The notes under the pieces were generated by a model. It was given only the letters and a program-made list of their open reading frames with translations. It was not told where the DNA came from and did not search any database. A stretch of DNA of 16,157 bases from an uncultured Actinomycetes bacterium (GTDB lineage: Bacteria; Actinomycetota; Actinomycetes; Nanopelagicales; Nanopelagicaceae), in NCBI GenBank assembly GCA_903922745.1, contig CAIXVA010000196.1, positions 1 through 16,157 on the forward strand, read 5' to 3'. Positions 1 through 7,059 of the stretch are shown here, piece after piece. A program made the position numbers and the translations under genes. How positions within the stretch are numbered: the first letter of the stretch is position 1; each line of letters starts with the position of its first letter.

Positions 1-1
1 G

Positions 2-562
2 CTGCAATGGTCTTGGCTAACAACTGTCCCACTTCGTAATGCAGAAAAATCAGGCTACAAATCGATGGCTGTTGCTAACGGTCAGTTCTTTGTCGTGCGA
101 CGCTCAGCCCTTGATTCAATTGGTGGATACCAATCTGTAAAGCACGCAGTAATCGATGATGTTTTCTTGGCACGTGAGTTGGTTAAAAACGGATCATCTG
201 GCACTGTGATCAACGGTTCAGATATTGCCCAGACTCGAATGTATGCATCATGGAATGAAATCAAGGCCGGATATGGAAAATCTCTTAACCAGGCTTTCGG
301 ATCAATTGTTGGCGCTATCTTTGTAATCGTATTTCTTACTGCAACTAGCATCGCTCCCCTGATTATTGGACTACTTGGAAATCCTTACGGTTGGCTTGGG
401 TTTGCTGCAATTGTTGCCACTCGAGTACTCAGTGCGATCAAAAGCCGCGGTAATGTTCTAGATACTGTGTTGCATCCAATATCTGTCGTTGCATTGATTT
501 ATCTGATTGCTTACTCATACTTAAGGCGCGGAAGAATTCAATGGAAGGGTCGCACAGTATGA
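2..562 (+). CDS. Family 2 glycosyltransferase, C-terminal part (probable carotenoid glycosyltransferase, CrtQ/CruC-like); 5' end outside window
   Basis: The frame is open from base 2, so only the last 186 residues are present and the catalytic N-terminus lies upstream. The visible part begins in the acceptor half of a GT2 (GT-A fold) domain. NGQFFVVRRSAL followed by GGYQSV and IDDVFLARELV match the usual NGQ-F-RR / E-D-hhLA block of processive and lipid-type GT2 enzymes, with IDD in place of the usual ED. ASWNEIKAGYGKSL corresponds to the W-containing acceptor motif. Two or three hydrophobic segments follow and the protein ends in a basic tail (WKGRTV), as in membrane glycosyltransferases such as CrtQ. 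It is coupled by an ATGA overlap to a carotenoid desaturase, so a sugar transfer to a carotenoid or its acid is the likely job. A hopanoid or other lipid glycosyltransferase is the alternative. Family is fairly sure; substrate is inferred from context. Confidence 0.75.
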   Translation: MQWSWLTTVPLRNAEKSGYKSMAVANGQFFVVRRSALDSIGGYQSVKHAVIDDVFLARELVKNGSSGTVINGSDIAQTRMYASWNEIKAGYGKSLNQAFGSIVGAIFVIVFLTATSIAPLIIGLLGNPYGWLGFAAIVATRVLSAIKSRGNVLDTVLHPISVVALIYLIAYSYLRRGRIQWKGRTV

Positions 563-2055
563 AAATCGTTGTGATCGGCGCAGGCATGGGCGGCATGACC
601 GCTGCTGCTCGTTTATCACGCGGTGGACATGAAGTTGTTGTCTATGAAGCATCTGATCAAGTCGGTGGAAAATGTCGCACCGAATGGATTGGCAAGGTTG
701 CTTTTGATACTGGTCCATCTTTGTTGACACTACCGGCCGTATACAAAGATTTCTTTCAGCGAACCGGCAAACCCATGGGACTTGTTTGTCCTATTGAATC
801 GGTAAACCCATCCTTTGATTATCGATTTGCAGATGGCAGCAACGTTAAGTTCGCCAATCTTTCCCGTAAAGAAACTTTGGATTCGATAACTTCTAGCTTT
901 GGTGCCGATAGTGCAGCGCAATGGGACCGAATCATGAAGCGCGCAGAACGTATGTGGGACGTAAGCCGAGTCCCATTTATTGAATCCGAGTTAAAGTCGC
1001 CGCTGTCTTTGATCAAACGATTCACTTTTTTGCGCGACATCATGATTATTGCGCCATGGAAAACATTACGCCAGCACGCCGATGAGATTCTGAAGGACCA
1101 ACGTCTGCGATTCATCATGGATCGATACGCCACATATAGCGGATCTGATCCCCGCAAAGCTCCTGCAGTCCTTTCGACTATTGCATTTGTTGAAGAAAGC
1201 TTTGGGGCTTGGCATGTAAAGGGCGGGCTTGGAAATCTAACAACGACGGTTCACCAACGAGCAGTAGATGTTGGCGTCACCTTTCATCTGAACTCCCCCG
1301 TGGTCAGCATTCAAACTAAAGGAAATAAAGCCACTGGTGTTGTTTTGACCGATGGCACAGTGGTTGAAGCCGACGCTGTCATTGCAAATGCTGATGCCTC
1401 ACTGGTTTATAACAAGCTCATTACCGGACACAAGCGCACCTTGAAGAAAGCTCGCAAGAACATTGCTGATGCCGATGTTTCAGTCGCTGGCTTTTCACTG
1501 CTACTTGGTATGCGTAAAGATCCGGAACAAGTTCTTAACCATCACACAATACTTTTTCCTGAAAATTACGATGCCGAATTTGATGCAATCTTTAACGATG
1601 ACAAACCAGTAGAAAAGCCAACGATCTATATTTGCGCTCCACAGGATGAATTAATGACCAAGGATGAAAATCTTGAAGGTTGGTTCGTTCTAGTTAACGC
1701 ACCTACGCACGGACAGTTTGATTGGAACAACGCCGAGTTTTCTACCAAGTACGCGAACAGCATTATCGATCAAATTGAAGCACGCGGAATTTCGGTTCGC
1801 GATCGATTAGAGTCATTAACTATTCGAACACCTGCAGATTTGGAAACGGCCGTGCGAGCACCGGGTGGTGCGATTTACGGAACTTCCAGTAACGGAGCAC
1901 GTGCTGCATTCATGCGTGCTAAAAATCGCTCACCCATTAAAGGTTTGTATCTAGTTGGAGGATCGGCCCACCCTGGTGGGGGCTTACCGCTTGTTGGTAT
2001 TAGTGGAGATTTAGTTACGGAAGCAATCGGCTACGAGAAAAACGCACGACACTAA
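559..2055 (+). CDS. CrtI/CrtD-family FAD-dependent carotenoid desaturase
   Basis: Flavin amine-oxidoreductase of the phytoene desaturase family, 498 residues. The N-terminus carries a Rossmann dinucleotide motif (GAGMGG, residues 7-12) ending in an acidic residue (YEA, Glu30), then GGKCRT and DTGPSLLTLP. The C-terminus has the second FAD-binding block (GLYLVGGSAHPGGGLPLVG). It is clearly a paralogue of the crtI at 4578, but its start (GMGGMTAAARL, DTGPSLLTL, then FRFADGS-like residues) looks more like CrtD (hydroxyneurosporene 3,4-desaturase) or CrtN/CrtP-type enzymes that act later than phytoene desaturation. I chose ATG 559 rather than the in-frame ATG 541: it forms an ATGA overlap with the upstream stop, has GGAAGGG about nine bases before it, and puts the FAD motif at the usual distance from the N-terminus. 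It probably acts at the membrane on a carotenoid end group before glycosylation. The exact reaction is not determined. Its 3' end overlaps the opposing gene by 41 bases. Confidence 0.85.
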   Translation: MKIVVIGAGMGGMTAAARLSRGGHEVVVYEASDQVGGKCRTEWIGKVAFDTGPSLLTLPAVYKDFFQRTGKPMGLVCPIESVNPSFDYRFADGSNVKFANLSRKETLDSITSSFGADSAAQWDRIMKRAERMWDVSRVPFIESELKSPLSLIKRFTFLRDIMIIAPWKTLRQHADEILKDQRLRFIMDRYATYSGSDPRKAPAVLSTIAFVEESFGAWHVKGGLGNLTTTVHQRAVDVGVTFHLNSPVVSIQTKGNKATGVVLTDGTVVEADAVIANADASLVYNKLITGHKRTLKKARKNIADADVSVAGFSLLLGMRKDPEQVLNHHTILFPENYDAEFDAIFNDDKPVEKPTIYICAPQDELMTKDENLEGWFVLVNAPTHGQFDWNNAEFSTKYANSIIDQIEARGISVRDRLESLTIRTPADLETAVRAPGGAIYGTSSNGARAAFMRAKNRSPIKGLYLVGGSAHPGGGLPLVGISGDLVTEAIGYEKNARH

Positions 2056-2638
2056 CAAAACTATAAATTTGAAGAAGCAAGAAAGCGATCGAAAGCTGTG
2101 TCACGCCAGGCAGATCTAGTTGATTGAGAATCAAGACAATAAAGAGGAAACTTGCACGGACTGGACGTTCTGCCGGTGTAACAACGCCGATATCGCTAAC
2201 TCCAAGTGAAGTTAACTTAGATCGGGCATACTCCTGAAAAGCTGCAACAGACCACAAGGTAATAGGAATCCACGCTGGAACACTTATTGCATACAGGGCA
2301 TAGAACCACAGTGCTTCACTGATGCGATCTGCCACTGAATCAAGGGTTGCTCCGAACTTGCTTTCGCGGTGCTGAAAAATCGCAACGCTGCCATCGATGC
2401 CATCGCAAAATAAGGAAAAAACTAAGAAAAGGATTGCCCAGGCAGTTTGTGCCGTTACCGCAGTTGCAACTGCTCCTAGTAATCCCAATACAGTGAGCGC
2501 GTTAGGAGAAATGCGAAGCAGTGTGCAGATCAAGCCAAAGCGGTATGAAATATGCAGCCATGCACCAACGATGCCTGTTGTCTCTGCATCGCTATGCAAA
2601 GAACTCCACTTTGCCTTAAATTCAACTTTGCTAAGCAT
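2015..2638 (-). CDS. CDP-alcohol phosphatidyltransferase family membrane protein
   Basis: Integral membrane enzyme of the CDP-OH_P_transf family, 207 residues, which joins a CDP-linked lipid or alcohol to a second alcohol to make a phospholipid or phosphodiester. The signature D-x2-DG-x2-A-x9-G-x3-D-x3-D is visible as CDGIDGSVAI ... FGATLDSVADR around residues 78-105, keeping all four aspartates; the Arg that usually follows the Ala is Ile. Several hydrophobic helices flank it (TVLGLLGAVATAV, AILFLVFSLF, ALWFYALYAI, SFLFIVLIL). It is downstream of metF on the same strand; its ATG lies inside the last codons of metF (8-base overlap), so it is translationally coupled. Its stop lies 41 bases inside the opposing desaturase gene. 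The substrate (glycerol-3-phosphate, inositol phosphate or other) cannot be read from the sequence, and no functional link to metF is evident. Confidence 0.85.
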   Translation of the reverse strand: MLSKVEFKAKWSSLHSDAETTGIVGAWLHISYRFGLICTLLRISPNALTVLGLLGAVATAVTAQTAWAILFLVFSLFCDGIDGSVAIFQHRESKFGATLDSVADRISEALWFYALYAISVPAWIPITLWSVAAFQEYARSKLTSLGVSDIGVVTPAERPVRASFLFIVLILNQLDLPGVTQLSIAFLLLQIYSFVSVVRFSRSRLLP

Positions 2639-3479
2639 TGAGGTTCCTATAAATTTCTTGAGTAGCAGTTGAGCTATTCATTGTATAAAAGTGTAATCCC
2701 ATAGCTCCTGCTGCCAACAGCTGTTTGCATAGTGATGTTGCTATCTCGACGCCTAACGCGCGCACAGCGGCTGGATCATTTTCAACTTTCACAAAAGCTT
2801 CTGAAATATGTGAAGGAATAGGAGTCCCGCCAAGTTCAGCCATCCGGTGCAGCAACTTCACATTTGTCACAGGCAGGATGCCCGGAATAATTGTTAACTT
2901 TGAGCCACGTTCAGCAAGACGGTCAACTAATTGGATGTATCTTCCCGCTTCAAAGAAAAATTGTGTTGTAGCAAATGTCGCACCGAGCTCCTCTTTGCGA
3001 ATTAATACGTCGATATCTTTTTCAAAATCACCTTTAGATGAAGGATGCCCATCTGGAAAAGCGGCAACACCAATTGTGAATCCACCAAATTCATCTGCTA
3101 GTTGAACTAACTCATCTGCATGGTTGAGGCCACCAGGTGTAGGCGTCCATGGCGCACTTGGTCCCCCAGTTGGATCTCCGCGAAGTGCCAAAATACTTGT
3201 GATGCCCGCTTCTTTATAGCTATGCAAAATTGCGATCAATTCATCACGAGTAGATCCAACACATGTCAGGTGAGCAACAGTTGAAATGCCGGTGCGCTTA
3301 GTTATTTCTTGAGCAATCCGAATAGAACGATCTCGGGTCGATCCACCTGCGCCATAGGTCACAGAAACAAAGTCTGGGGTTATTGATTTGAGGCCATCGA
3401 TGGCAGCCCACAACCGTTCTTCACCCTCAACATCCTTTGGAGGGAAGAACTCGAATGAATACGAAGTGCGGAGTACCAC
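2631..3479 (-). CDS. metF: 5,10-methylenetetrahydrofolate reductase
   Basis: Reduces 5,10-methylene-THF to 5-methyl-THF, the methyl donor for methionine synthesis; cytosolic TIM-barrel protein, 282 residues, a normal length for bacterial MetF. Seen in the sequence: the N-terminal strand YSFEFFPPK with the catalytic Glu10, VSVTYGAGGS, VAHLTCVG, and ILALRGDPTGG containing Asp102, the folate-contacting Asp of E. coli MetF (Asp120). ATTQFFFEAGRY and IIPGILPVTN are also family blocks. The start is GTG 3479, only 22 bases from the divergent GTG of crtE; no Shine-Dalgarno is seen, and a TACCCT box lies exactly six bases upstream, fitting a leaderless mRNA. It is followed by the CDP-alcohol phosphatidyltransferase with an 8-base overlap. 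From memory, a MetF-like gene also neighbours idsA2 in mycobacteria (Rv2172c-Rv2173), which supports an ancestral pairing. Confidence 0.95.
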   Translation of the reverse strand: MVLRTSYSFEFFPPKDVEGEERLWAAIDGLKSITPDFVSVTYGAGGSTRDRSIRIAQEITKRTGISTVAHLTCVGSTRDELIAILHSYKEAGITSILALRGDPTGGPSAPWTPTPGGLNHADELVQLADEFGGFTIGVAAFPDGHPSSKGDFEKDIDVLIRKEELGATFATTQFFFEAGRYIQLVDRLAERGSKLTIIPGILPVTNVKLLHRMAELGGTPIPSHISEAFVKVENDPAAVRALGVEIATSLCKQLLAAGAMGLHFYTMNSSTATQEIYRNLNA

Positions 3480-3501
3480 TGGGTGAGGGTACCGTTACCG
3501 A
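3480..3501. promoter_or_regulatory. Divergent metF/crtE promoter region with two candidate -10 boxes and a small inverted repeat
   Basis: Only 22 bases separate two divergent GTG starts. On the plus strand TACCGT (3490-3495) is followed by six bases and the crtE GTG. On the minus strand TACCCT (3491-3486) is followed by six bases and the metF GTG. Both fit TANNNT boxes placed for leaderless transcription, and they share bases 3490-3491. GGTACCGTTACC (3488-3499) has GGTA/TACC arms and overlaps both. No good -35 element is seen on either side; those would fall inside the opposing coding region. Inferred by eye only. Confidence 0.45.
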
Positions 3502-4578
3502 GTGAGTTCAGAGCCAAAAGCAACGTTAACAAGCGTTCGTAGCGCCGTTGAAGAAGAGTTAAGCATCTTCCTTAACCGAGAAGCGGCATACCTGAATTCG
3601 ATTTCGACAGAGCTATCGCCTGTGTCAGACGCGTTAACTGCTTTTTTATTAGATAGCGGAAAGCGTCTGCGCCCACTATTTGCATATGCTGGGTTTGCCG
3701 CATCTGGTGGAACTCTAGAAAAACCTGTTGTCCGTGCGATGGCAGCATTGGAACTATTGCAAGCATGTGCATTGATTCATGATGACTTAATGGATGGATC
3801 AGATACTCGTCGCGGAAAGCCTTCGATTCATCGCCACTTTGAAACCATCCATGTTCGAGAAGAACTAGATGGCTTTGCTCCTCAATATGGTTTATCGGCT
3901 GCTGTTTTGTTAGGCGACTTAGCACTCGTATGGTCAGATCAAATGCTCAACAGTGCAGGACTTACAACTGAACAATTTGCTCGCGTATTTCCTTACTACA
4001 ACGAAATGCGTGTTGAGTTGATGGCAGGACAGTTCTTAGATATCCACGAACAAACTCAAAAAACTACAAACGTTGATCGCTCGATGAAGATTGCTCGTTA
4101 CAAATCAGGCAAATACACAATCGAGCGTCCATTACATCTTGGTGCAGCTATGACCTCTTCGAGCTCACCAGAAATCTTTGCCGCACTGTCTGCTTATGGA
4201 CTTCCTTTAGGTGAAGCCTTCCAACTTCGTGATGACTTGCTCGGAGTATTTGGAGATCCATCCGTGACAGGTAAGCCTGCCGGTGATGATCTGCGTGAAG
4301 GTAAGCGAACAGTTTTAATCGCCATGACAAATGATCGTCAATCTGAATCTCAGCGAGAAATAGCTCGTAAGTACTTTGGCAAGCCTGACTTAGATGCAGA
4401 AGGTGTTGCACAACTACGAAAGATCATCGAATCCACCGGTGCCAGAGCAGAGCTTGAAGCAACTATTGAGCGCTTAACTAATGAGGCACTAACAGCAGCG
4501 CAATCTGCAGTCTTTACAAAGGATGGAAATGCACTGCTCGTTGAGCTTGCAAATATCGCAACTAAGAGGAGTTCGTAA
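3502..4578 (+). CDS. crtE: Geranylgeranyl diphosphate synthase (polyprenyl synthetase family)
   Basis: Trans-prenyltransferase of 358 residues that extends allylic diphosphates with IPP, supplying C20 diphosphate to CrtB. Both Asp-rich motifs are visible: FARM DDLMD at residues 94-98 and the second motif QLRDDLLGVFGD near 241-252, plus GKRLRP (53-58), LLGDLAL, and GKPAGDDLREGKRT after the second motif, a block typical of actinobacterial GGPP synthases (IdsA/CrtE). No bulky aromatic residue stands four or five places before the FARM (LLQACALIHDD), which fits a product longer than farnesyl diphosphate. The start is GTG 3502 with no convincing Shine-Dalgarno and a TACCGT box six bases upstream. 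It is the first gene of the crtE-crtI-crtB operon; its TAA shares a base with the crtI ATG. A longer-chain polyprenyl synthase is possible but the crt context argues for GGPP. Confidence 0.92.
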   Translation: MSSEPKATLTSVRSAVEEELSIFLNREAAYLNSISTELSPVSDALTAFLLDSGKRLRPLFAYAGFAASGGTLEKPVVRAMAALELLQACALIHDDLMDGSDTRRGKPSIHRHFETIHVREELDGFAPQYGLSAAVLLGDLALVWSDQMLNSAGLTTEQFARVFPYYNEMRVELMAGQFLDIHEQTQKTTNVDRSMKIARYKSGKYTIERPLHLGAAMTSSSSPEIFAALSAYGLPLGEAFQLRDDLLGVFGDPSVTGKPAGDDLREGKRTVLIAMTNDRQSESQREIARKYFGKPDLDAEGVAQLRKIIESTGARAELEATIERLTNEALTAAQSAVFTKDGNALLVELANIATKRSS

Positions 4579-6062
4579 TGCCAGCACGCGTTAAAGGCCC
4601 AACAGATCATGTTGTCATCGTTGGCGCAGGATATGCAGGACTCAGTGCCGCCCTTCGCTTGGCTGGTGCTGGTCGCAAGGTAACTGTCATTGAACGCGAA
4701 TCTGTGCCGGGTGGTCGAAGTGGCCTATTACAAAAAGATGGCTACTCATTTGATACAGGACCTTCTGTTTTAACAATGCCGTCTTTGATTCAAGATGCAT
4801 TTAGTTGCGTGGGTGAAGACATGAAGGACTGGGTTGAACTGATGCCCGTATCTCCTTTGTATCGCGCTTTTTATGCAGATGGAACACAACTAGATGTGCA
4901 TGCAAACACTGCCCAGATGGAAGCAGAAATTGCAGACAAGATCAGCCCAGAAGAAGCTGCTGGTTATGCGCGTTATGTCGAGTTTGTAACAAAGCTCTAC
5001 AAGTATGAAATGAATGATTTTATTGATCGCAACATTGACTCACCCTTTAATCTGTTAACACCAAATCTTGCACGACTAATCGCACTTGGTGGTTTCCGCA
5101 AACTCTCACCAAAGGTAAATCAGTTCATGAAGGACCCTCGCTTGCAGCGTGTGTACTCATTCCAGGCGATGTATGCCGGTGTGAGTCCACAACAAGCGTT
5201 AGCTATCTATGCCGTTATTGCATACATGGACTCGGTCAATGGTGTCTTCTTTCCAAAGGGTGGAATGCACGCGGTACCGCGCGCCATGGCAGCTGCTGCA
5301 CAAAAGCACGGAGTGGAATTCAAATACAGCACAACTGTGTCAAAGGTAGATGTGCAGAACGGGCGTGCAAAGGCTGTCATCACTGAAGATGGCCAACGTA
5401 TTGAGTGCGACGCCGTAATTTTGAACCCAGATCTACCTGTGGCTTGGCGCGATCTATTGGGTAAGACTCCGTTAAATGTTAAGCGTCTTAATTACTCACC
5501 ATCATGCGTAACTATGTTGGCTGGCTCCTCCAAGGAGTACGACTTCGCCGCTCATCACAACATTCACTTTGGAGAATCGTGGGATGGTGTATTTGACGAG
5601 CTCATCAAGAAGAAGCAGTTGATGAGTGATCCAAGTATCTTGGTAACACTTCCATCAAAAGATGATGCATCTCTGGCTCCAGCTGGCAAGCACTCTTATT
5701 ACATCTTATTTCCAACTCCAAACCTCACTGCTGATATTGATTGGACTAAGCAAGCAAAGCCATATCGAGATCACATGGTTGAGACAATGGAAAAGCGTGG
5801 ATACACCGGCTTTGGTGATTCAATTGAGACTGAAGTTCTAACAACTCCACTTGATTGGCAGGCACAAGGTATGGAGGCTGGCGCACCATTTGCTAGCGCA
5901 CACACCTTCTTCCAAACCGGTCCCTTTAGACCACGCAACATGGCAGCTGGAATTGAAAACGTTGTCTTTGCTGGATCCGGAACTCAACCTGGTGTTGGCG
6001 TTCCAATGGTTTTGATTTCGGGAAGACTTGCCGCAGAACGCATCGTAGGTCCGGTTAAGTAA
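4578..6062 (+). CDS. crtI: Phytoene desaturase
   Basis: FAD-dependent desaturase of 494 residues, the usual CrtI length, that converts phytoene stepwise towards neurosporene or lycopene at the membrane. Seen: the dinucleotide motif GAGYAGLSAALRLAGAG with GxGxxG at residues 16-21 and acidic Glu39 (VIERES), VPGGRSG, DTGPSVLTMP, and the C-terminal FAD/carotenoid block VFAGSGTQPGVGVPMVL. The internal stretch YAVIAYMDSVNGVFFPKGGM is characteristic of CrtI. The start at ATG 4578 gives a TAATG overlap with crtE, with GAGGAG seven bases before it. The stop abuts the crtB GTG, so crtE, crtI and crtB are a single coupled unit. How many desaturation steps it performs cannot be judged from sequence. It is distinct from the CrtD-like paralogue at 559-2055. 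Confidence 0.95.
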   Translation: MPARVKGPTDHVVIVGAGYAGLSAALRLAGAGRKVTVIERESVPGGRSGLLQKDGYSFDTGPSVLTMPSLIQDAFSCVGEDMKDWVELMPVSPLYRAFYADGTQLDVHANTAQMEAEIADKISPEEAAGYARYVEFVTKLYKYEMNDFIDRNIDSPFNLLTPNLARLIALGGFRKLSPKVNQFMKDPRLQRVYSFQAMYAGVSPQQALAIYAVIAYMDSVNGVFFPKGGMHAVPRAMAAAAQKHGVEFKYSTTVSKVDVQNGRAKAVITEDGQRIECDAVILNPDLPVAWRDLLGKTPLNVKRLNYSPSCVTMLAGSSKEYDFAAHHNIHFGESWDGVFDELIKKKQLMSDPSILVTLPSKDDASLAPAGKHSYYILFPTPNLTADIDWTKQAKPYRDHMVETMEKRGYTGFGDSIETEVLTTPLDWQAQGMEAGAPFASAHTFFQTGPFRPRNMAAGIENVVFAGSGTQPGVGVPMVLISGRLAAERIVGPVK

Positions 6063-6965
6063 GTGGATGAATTAACTGCTGCAGGAATAACTGATCCTGC
6101 TCTGCGCGCATCCTATGAAGAGTGCAAGCGGTTAAATGCATTACATGGAAAGACTTATTTTCTAGCCACGCTCTTGCTGCCAAAAGCAAAGCGTCCCTTT
6201 GTTCATGCACTCTACGGATTCGCTCGGTATGCCGATGAAATTGTTGATGATCTGGCCTCTGAATTAAGTGTTGAGGAAAAAGCAGAAGCATTGAGTAATT
6301 GGGGTAACGGAGTTCTTGCTGATCTGAAAAAAGGGAAAAGTGATGATCATGTGGGCCGCGCCCTGATTGACACAGTAAAGCGCTTTGATATTCCACACGA
6401 ACATTTTGAAGCTTTCTTGCATTCAATGACCATGGATTTAACTGTCCAAGAATATGAAACATATGAAGACTTGTTGGAGTACGTCTATGGATCAGCAGCG
6501 GTCATTGGTCTTGAGATGGTTCCCATCCTTGGTCCATTGCACAAAGATGCTTTTGAAGCAGCAAAAAAGTTGGGTATCGCCTTTCAACTAGCGAACTTCA
6601 TCCGTGACGTTGATGAAGATTTAGATCGTGGTCGCGTGTACTTGCCCATTAAAGAGCTAGCTCAGTTTGGTGTTACTCGAGAAATGCTAGACGAACGTGT
6701 ATTGACGCCAGAAATCATTGAAGCGCTCAAGTTTCAGATTGCCCGCGTGCGTCAATTACAGGCAGAAGCCGCCGCTGGTATTGAAATGCTAGAAGCAACA
6801 AGCCGTCCATGCATCGAAGCTGCTAGTACCTTGTATTGCGGCATAGTCGATGAAGTAGAAAAAATTGGTTATGACATTTTCAATCAGAGAGCAAAAACAT
6901 CCACTGCACGACGTATCCGTGTGGCAGGTGCAGCATTTATAAAGCGCCAGCTCATTTCACGCTAG
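6063..6965 (+). CDS. crtB: Phytoene synthase
   Basis: Head-to-head prenyltransferase of 300 residues that joins two GGPP molecules to phytoene, the first committed carotenoid step. Both Mg/diphosphate motifs are present: YADEIVDD (Asp58 to Asp63) and RDVDEDLDRGRVYLP (from Arg181), with GFARYADE and FQLANFIRD as family hallmarks. The start is GTG 6063, directly after the crtI TAA, so translation is probably by re-initiation; I see no clear Shine-Dalgarno. The stop TAG (6963-6965) is immediately followed by a TPP riboswitch, and the stop itself could form part of a TAGAGT box (6963-6968). A squalene or diapophytoene synthase would share the motifs, but crtE and crtI alongside make phytoene the expected product. 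Confidence 0.95.
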   Translation: MDELTAAGITDPALRASYEECKRLNALHGKTYFLATLLLPKAKRPFVHALYGFARYADEIVDDLASELSVEEKAEALSNWGNGVLADLKKGKSDDHVGRALIDTVKRFDIPHEHFEAFLHSMTMDLTVQEYETYEDLLEYVYGSAAVIGLEMVPILGPLHKDAFEAAKKLGIAFQLANFIRDVDEDLDRGRVYLPIKELAQFGVTREMLDERVLTPEIIEALKFQIARVRQLQAEAAAGIEMLEATSRPCIEAASTLYCGIVDEVEKIGYDIFNQRAKTSTARRIRVAGAAFIKRQLISR

Positions 6966-6968
6966 AGT
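6963..6968 (+). promoter_or_regulatory. Candidate -10 box for the riboswitch transcript
   Basis: TAGAGT overlaps the crtB stop codon (TAG) and fits TANNNT; transcription starting six to seven bases later would begin at about 6975, right at the first paired bases of the riboswitch. No clear -35 is seen. The alternative is that the riboswitch is only read as part of the crtE-crtI-crtB transcript. Weak evidence. Confidence 0.3.
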
Positions 6969-7057
6969 ACTAACCACGGGAGCCGTAAAGGCTGAGAGGG
7001 TCTGAAATTCAGACCGACCGATTGACCCATCCGGTAATGCGGATGTGGAAAGGAAGT
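6969..7057 (+). ncRNA. THI-box / TPP riboswitch (atypical P4-P5 arm)
   Basis: The 5' half matches actinobacterial TPP riboswitches closely: CACGGGAGCC, a short P3 loop, then GGCTGAGAGGGT (6990-7001), the pyrimidine-sensor CUGAGA segment, followed by a hairpin GGTCTG/CAGACC (6999-7004 with 7010-7015) and GACCGATTGA. The 3' half has a GTAATG loop (7034-7039) as in the consensus, but it is closed by a continuous six-base-pair stem CATCCG/CGGATG (7028-7033 with 7040-7045), where the consensus has ACCTGATC and a GCG(T/A)AGG strand. P1 may be ACT..CC (6969-6975) with GG.AGT (7052-7057), which would bury the Shine-Dalgarno AAGGAAG (7050-7056) of the next gene; a simpler pairing CCAC (6974-6977) with GTGG (7045-7048) is also possible. 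Either suggests ligand-dependent control of translation of the transporter gene. Folding was done by eye. Confidence 0.85.
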
Positions 7058-7059
7058 TC

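Noticed and set aside
541..558. Earlier in-frame ATG for the CrtD-like desaturase
   Set aside because: It would put the Shine-Dalgarno GGAAGGG inside the coding region and displace the FAD motif; ATG 559 overlaps the upstream stop as ATGA.
6055..6462. Minus-strand open frame of 135 codons opposite crtB
   Set aside because: It lies within the well-supported crtB gene, its residues look like a reverse translation of it, and no family is recognisable.
7045..7059. Upstream GTG start for the PnuT protein
   Set aside because: It lies within the riboswitch and would translate the Shine-Dalgarno; ATG 7060 has ideal spacing from AAGGAAG.
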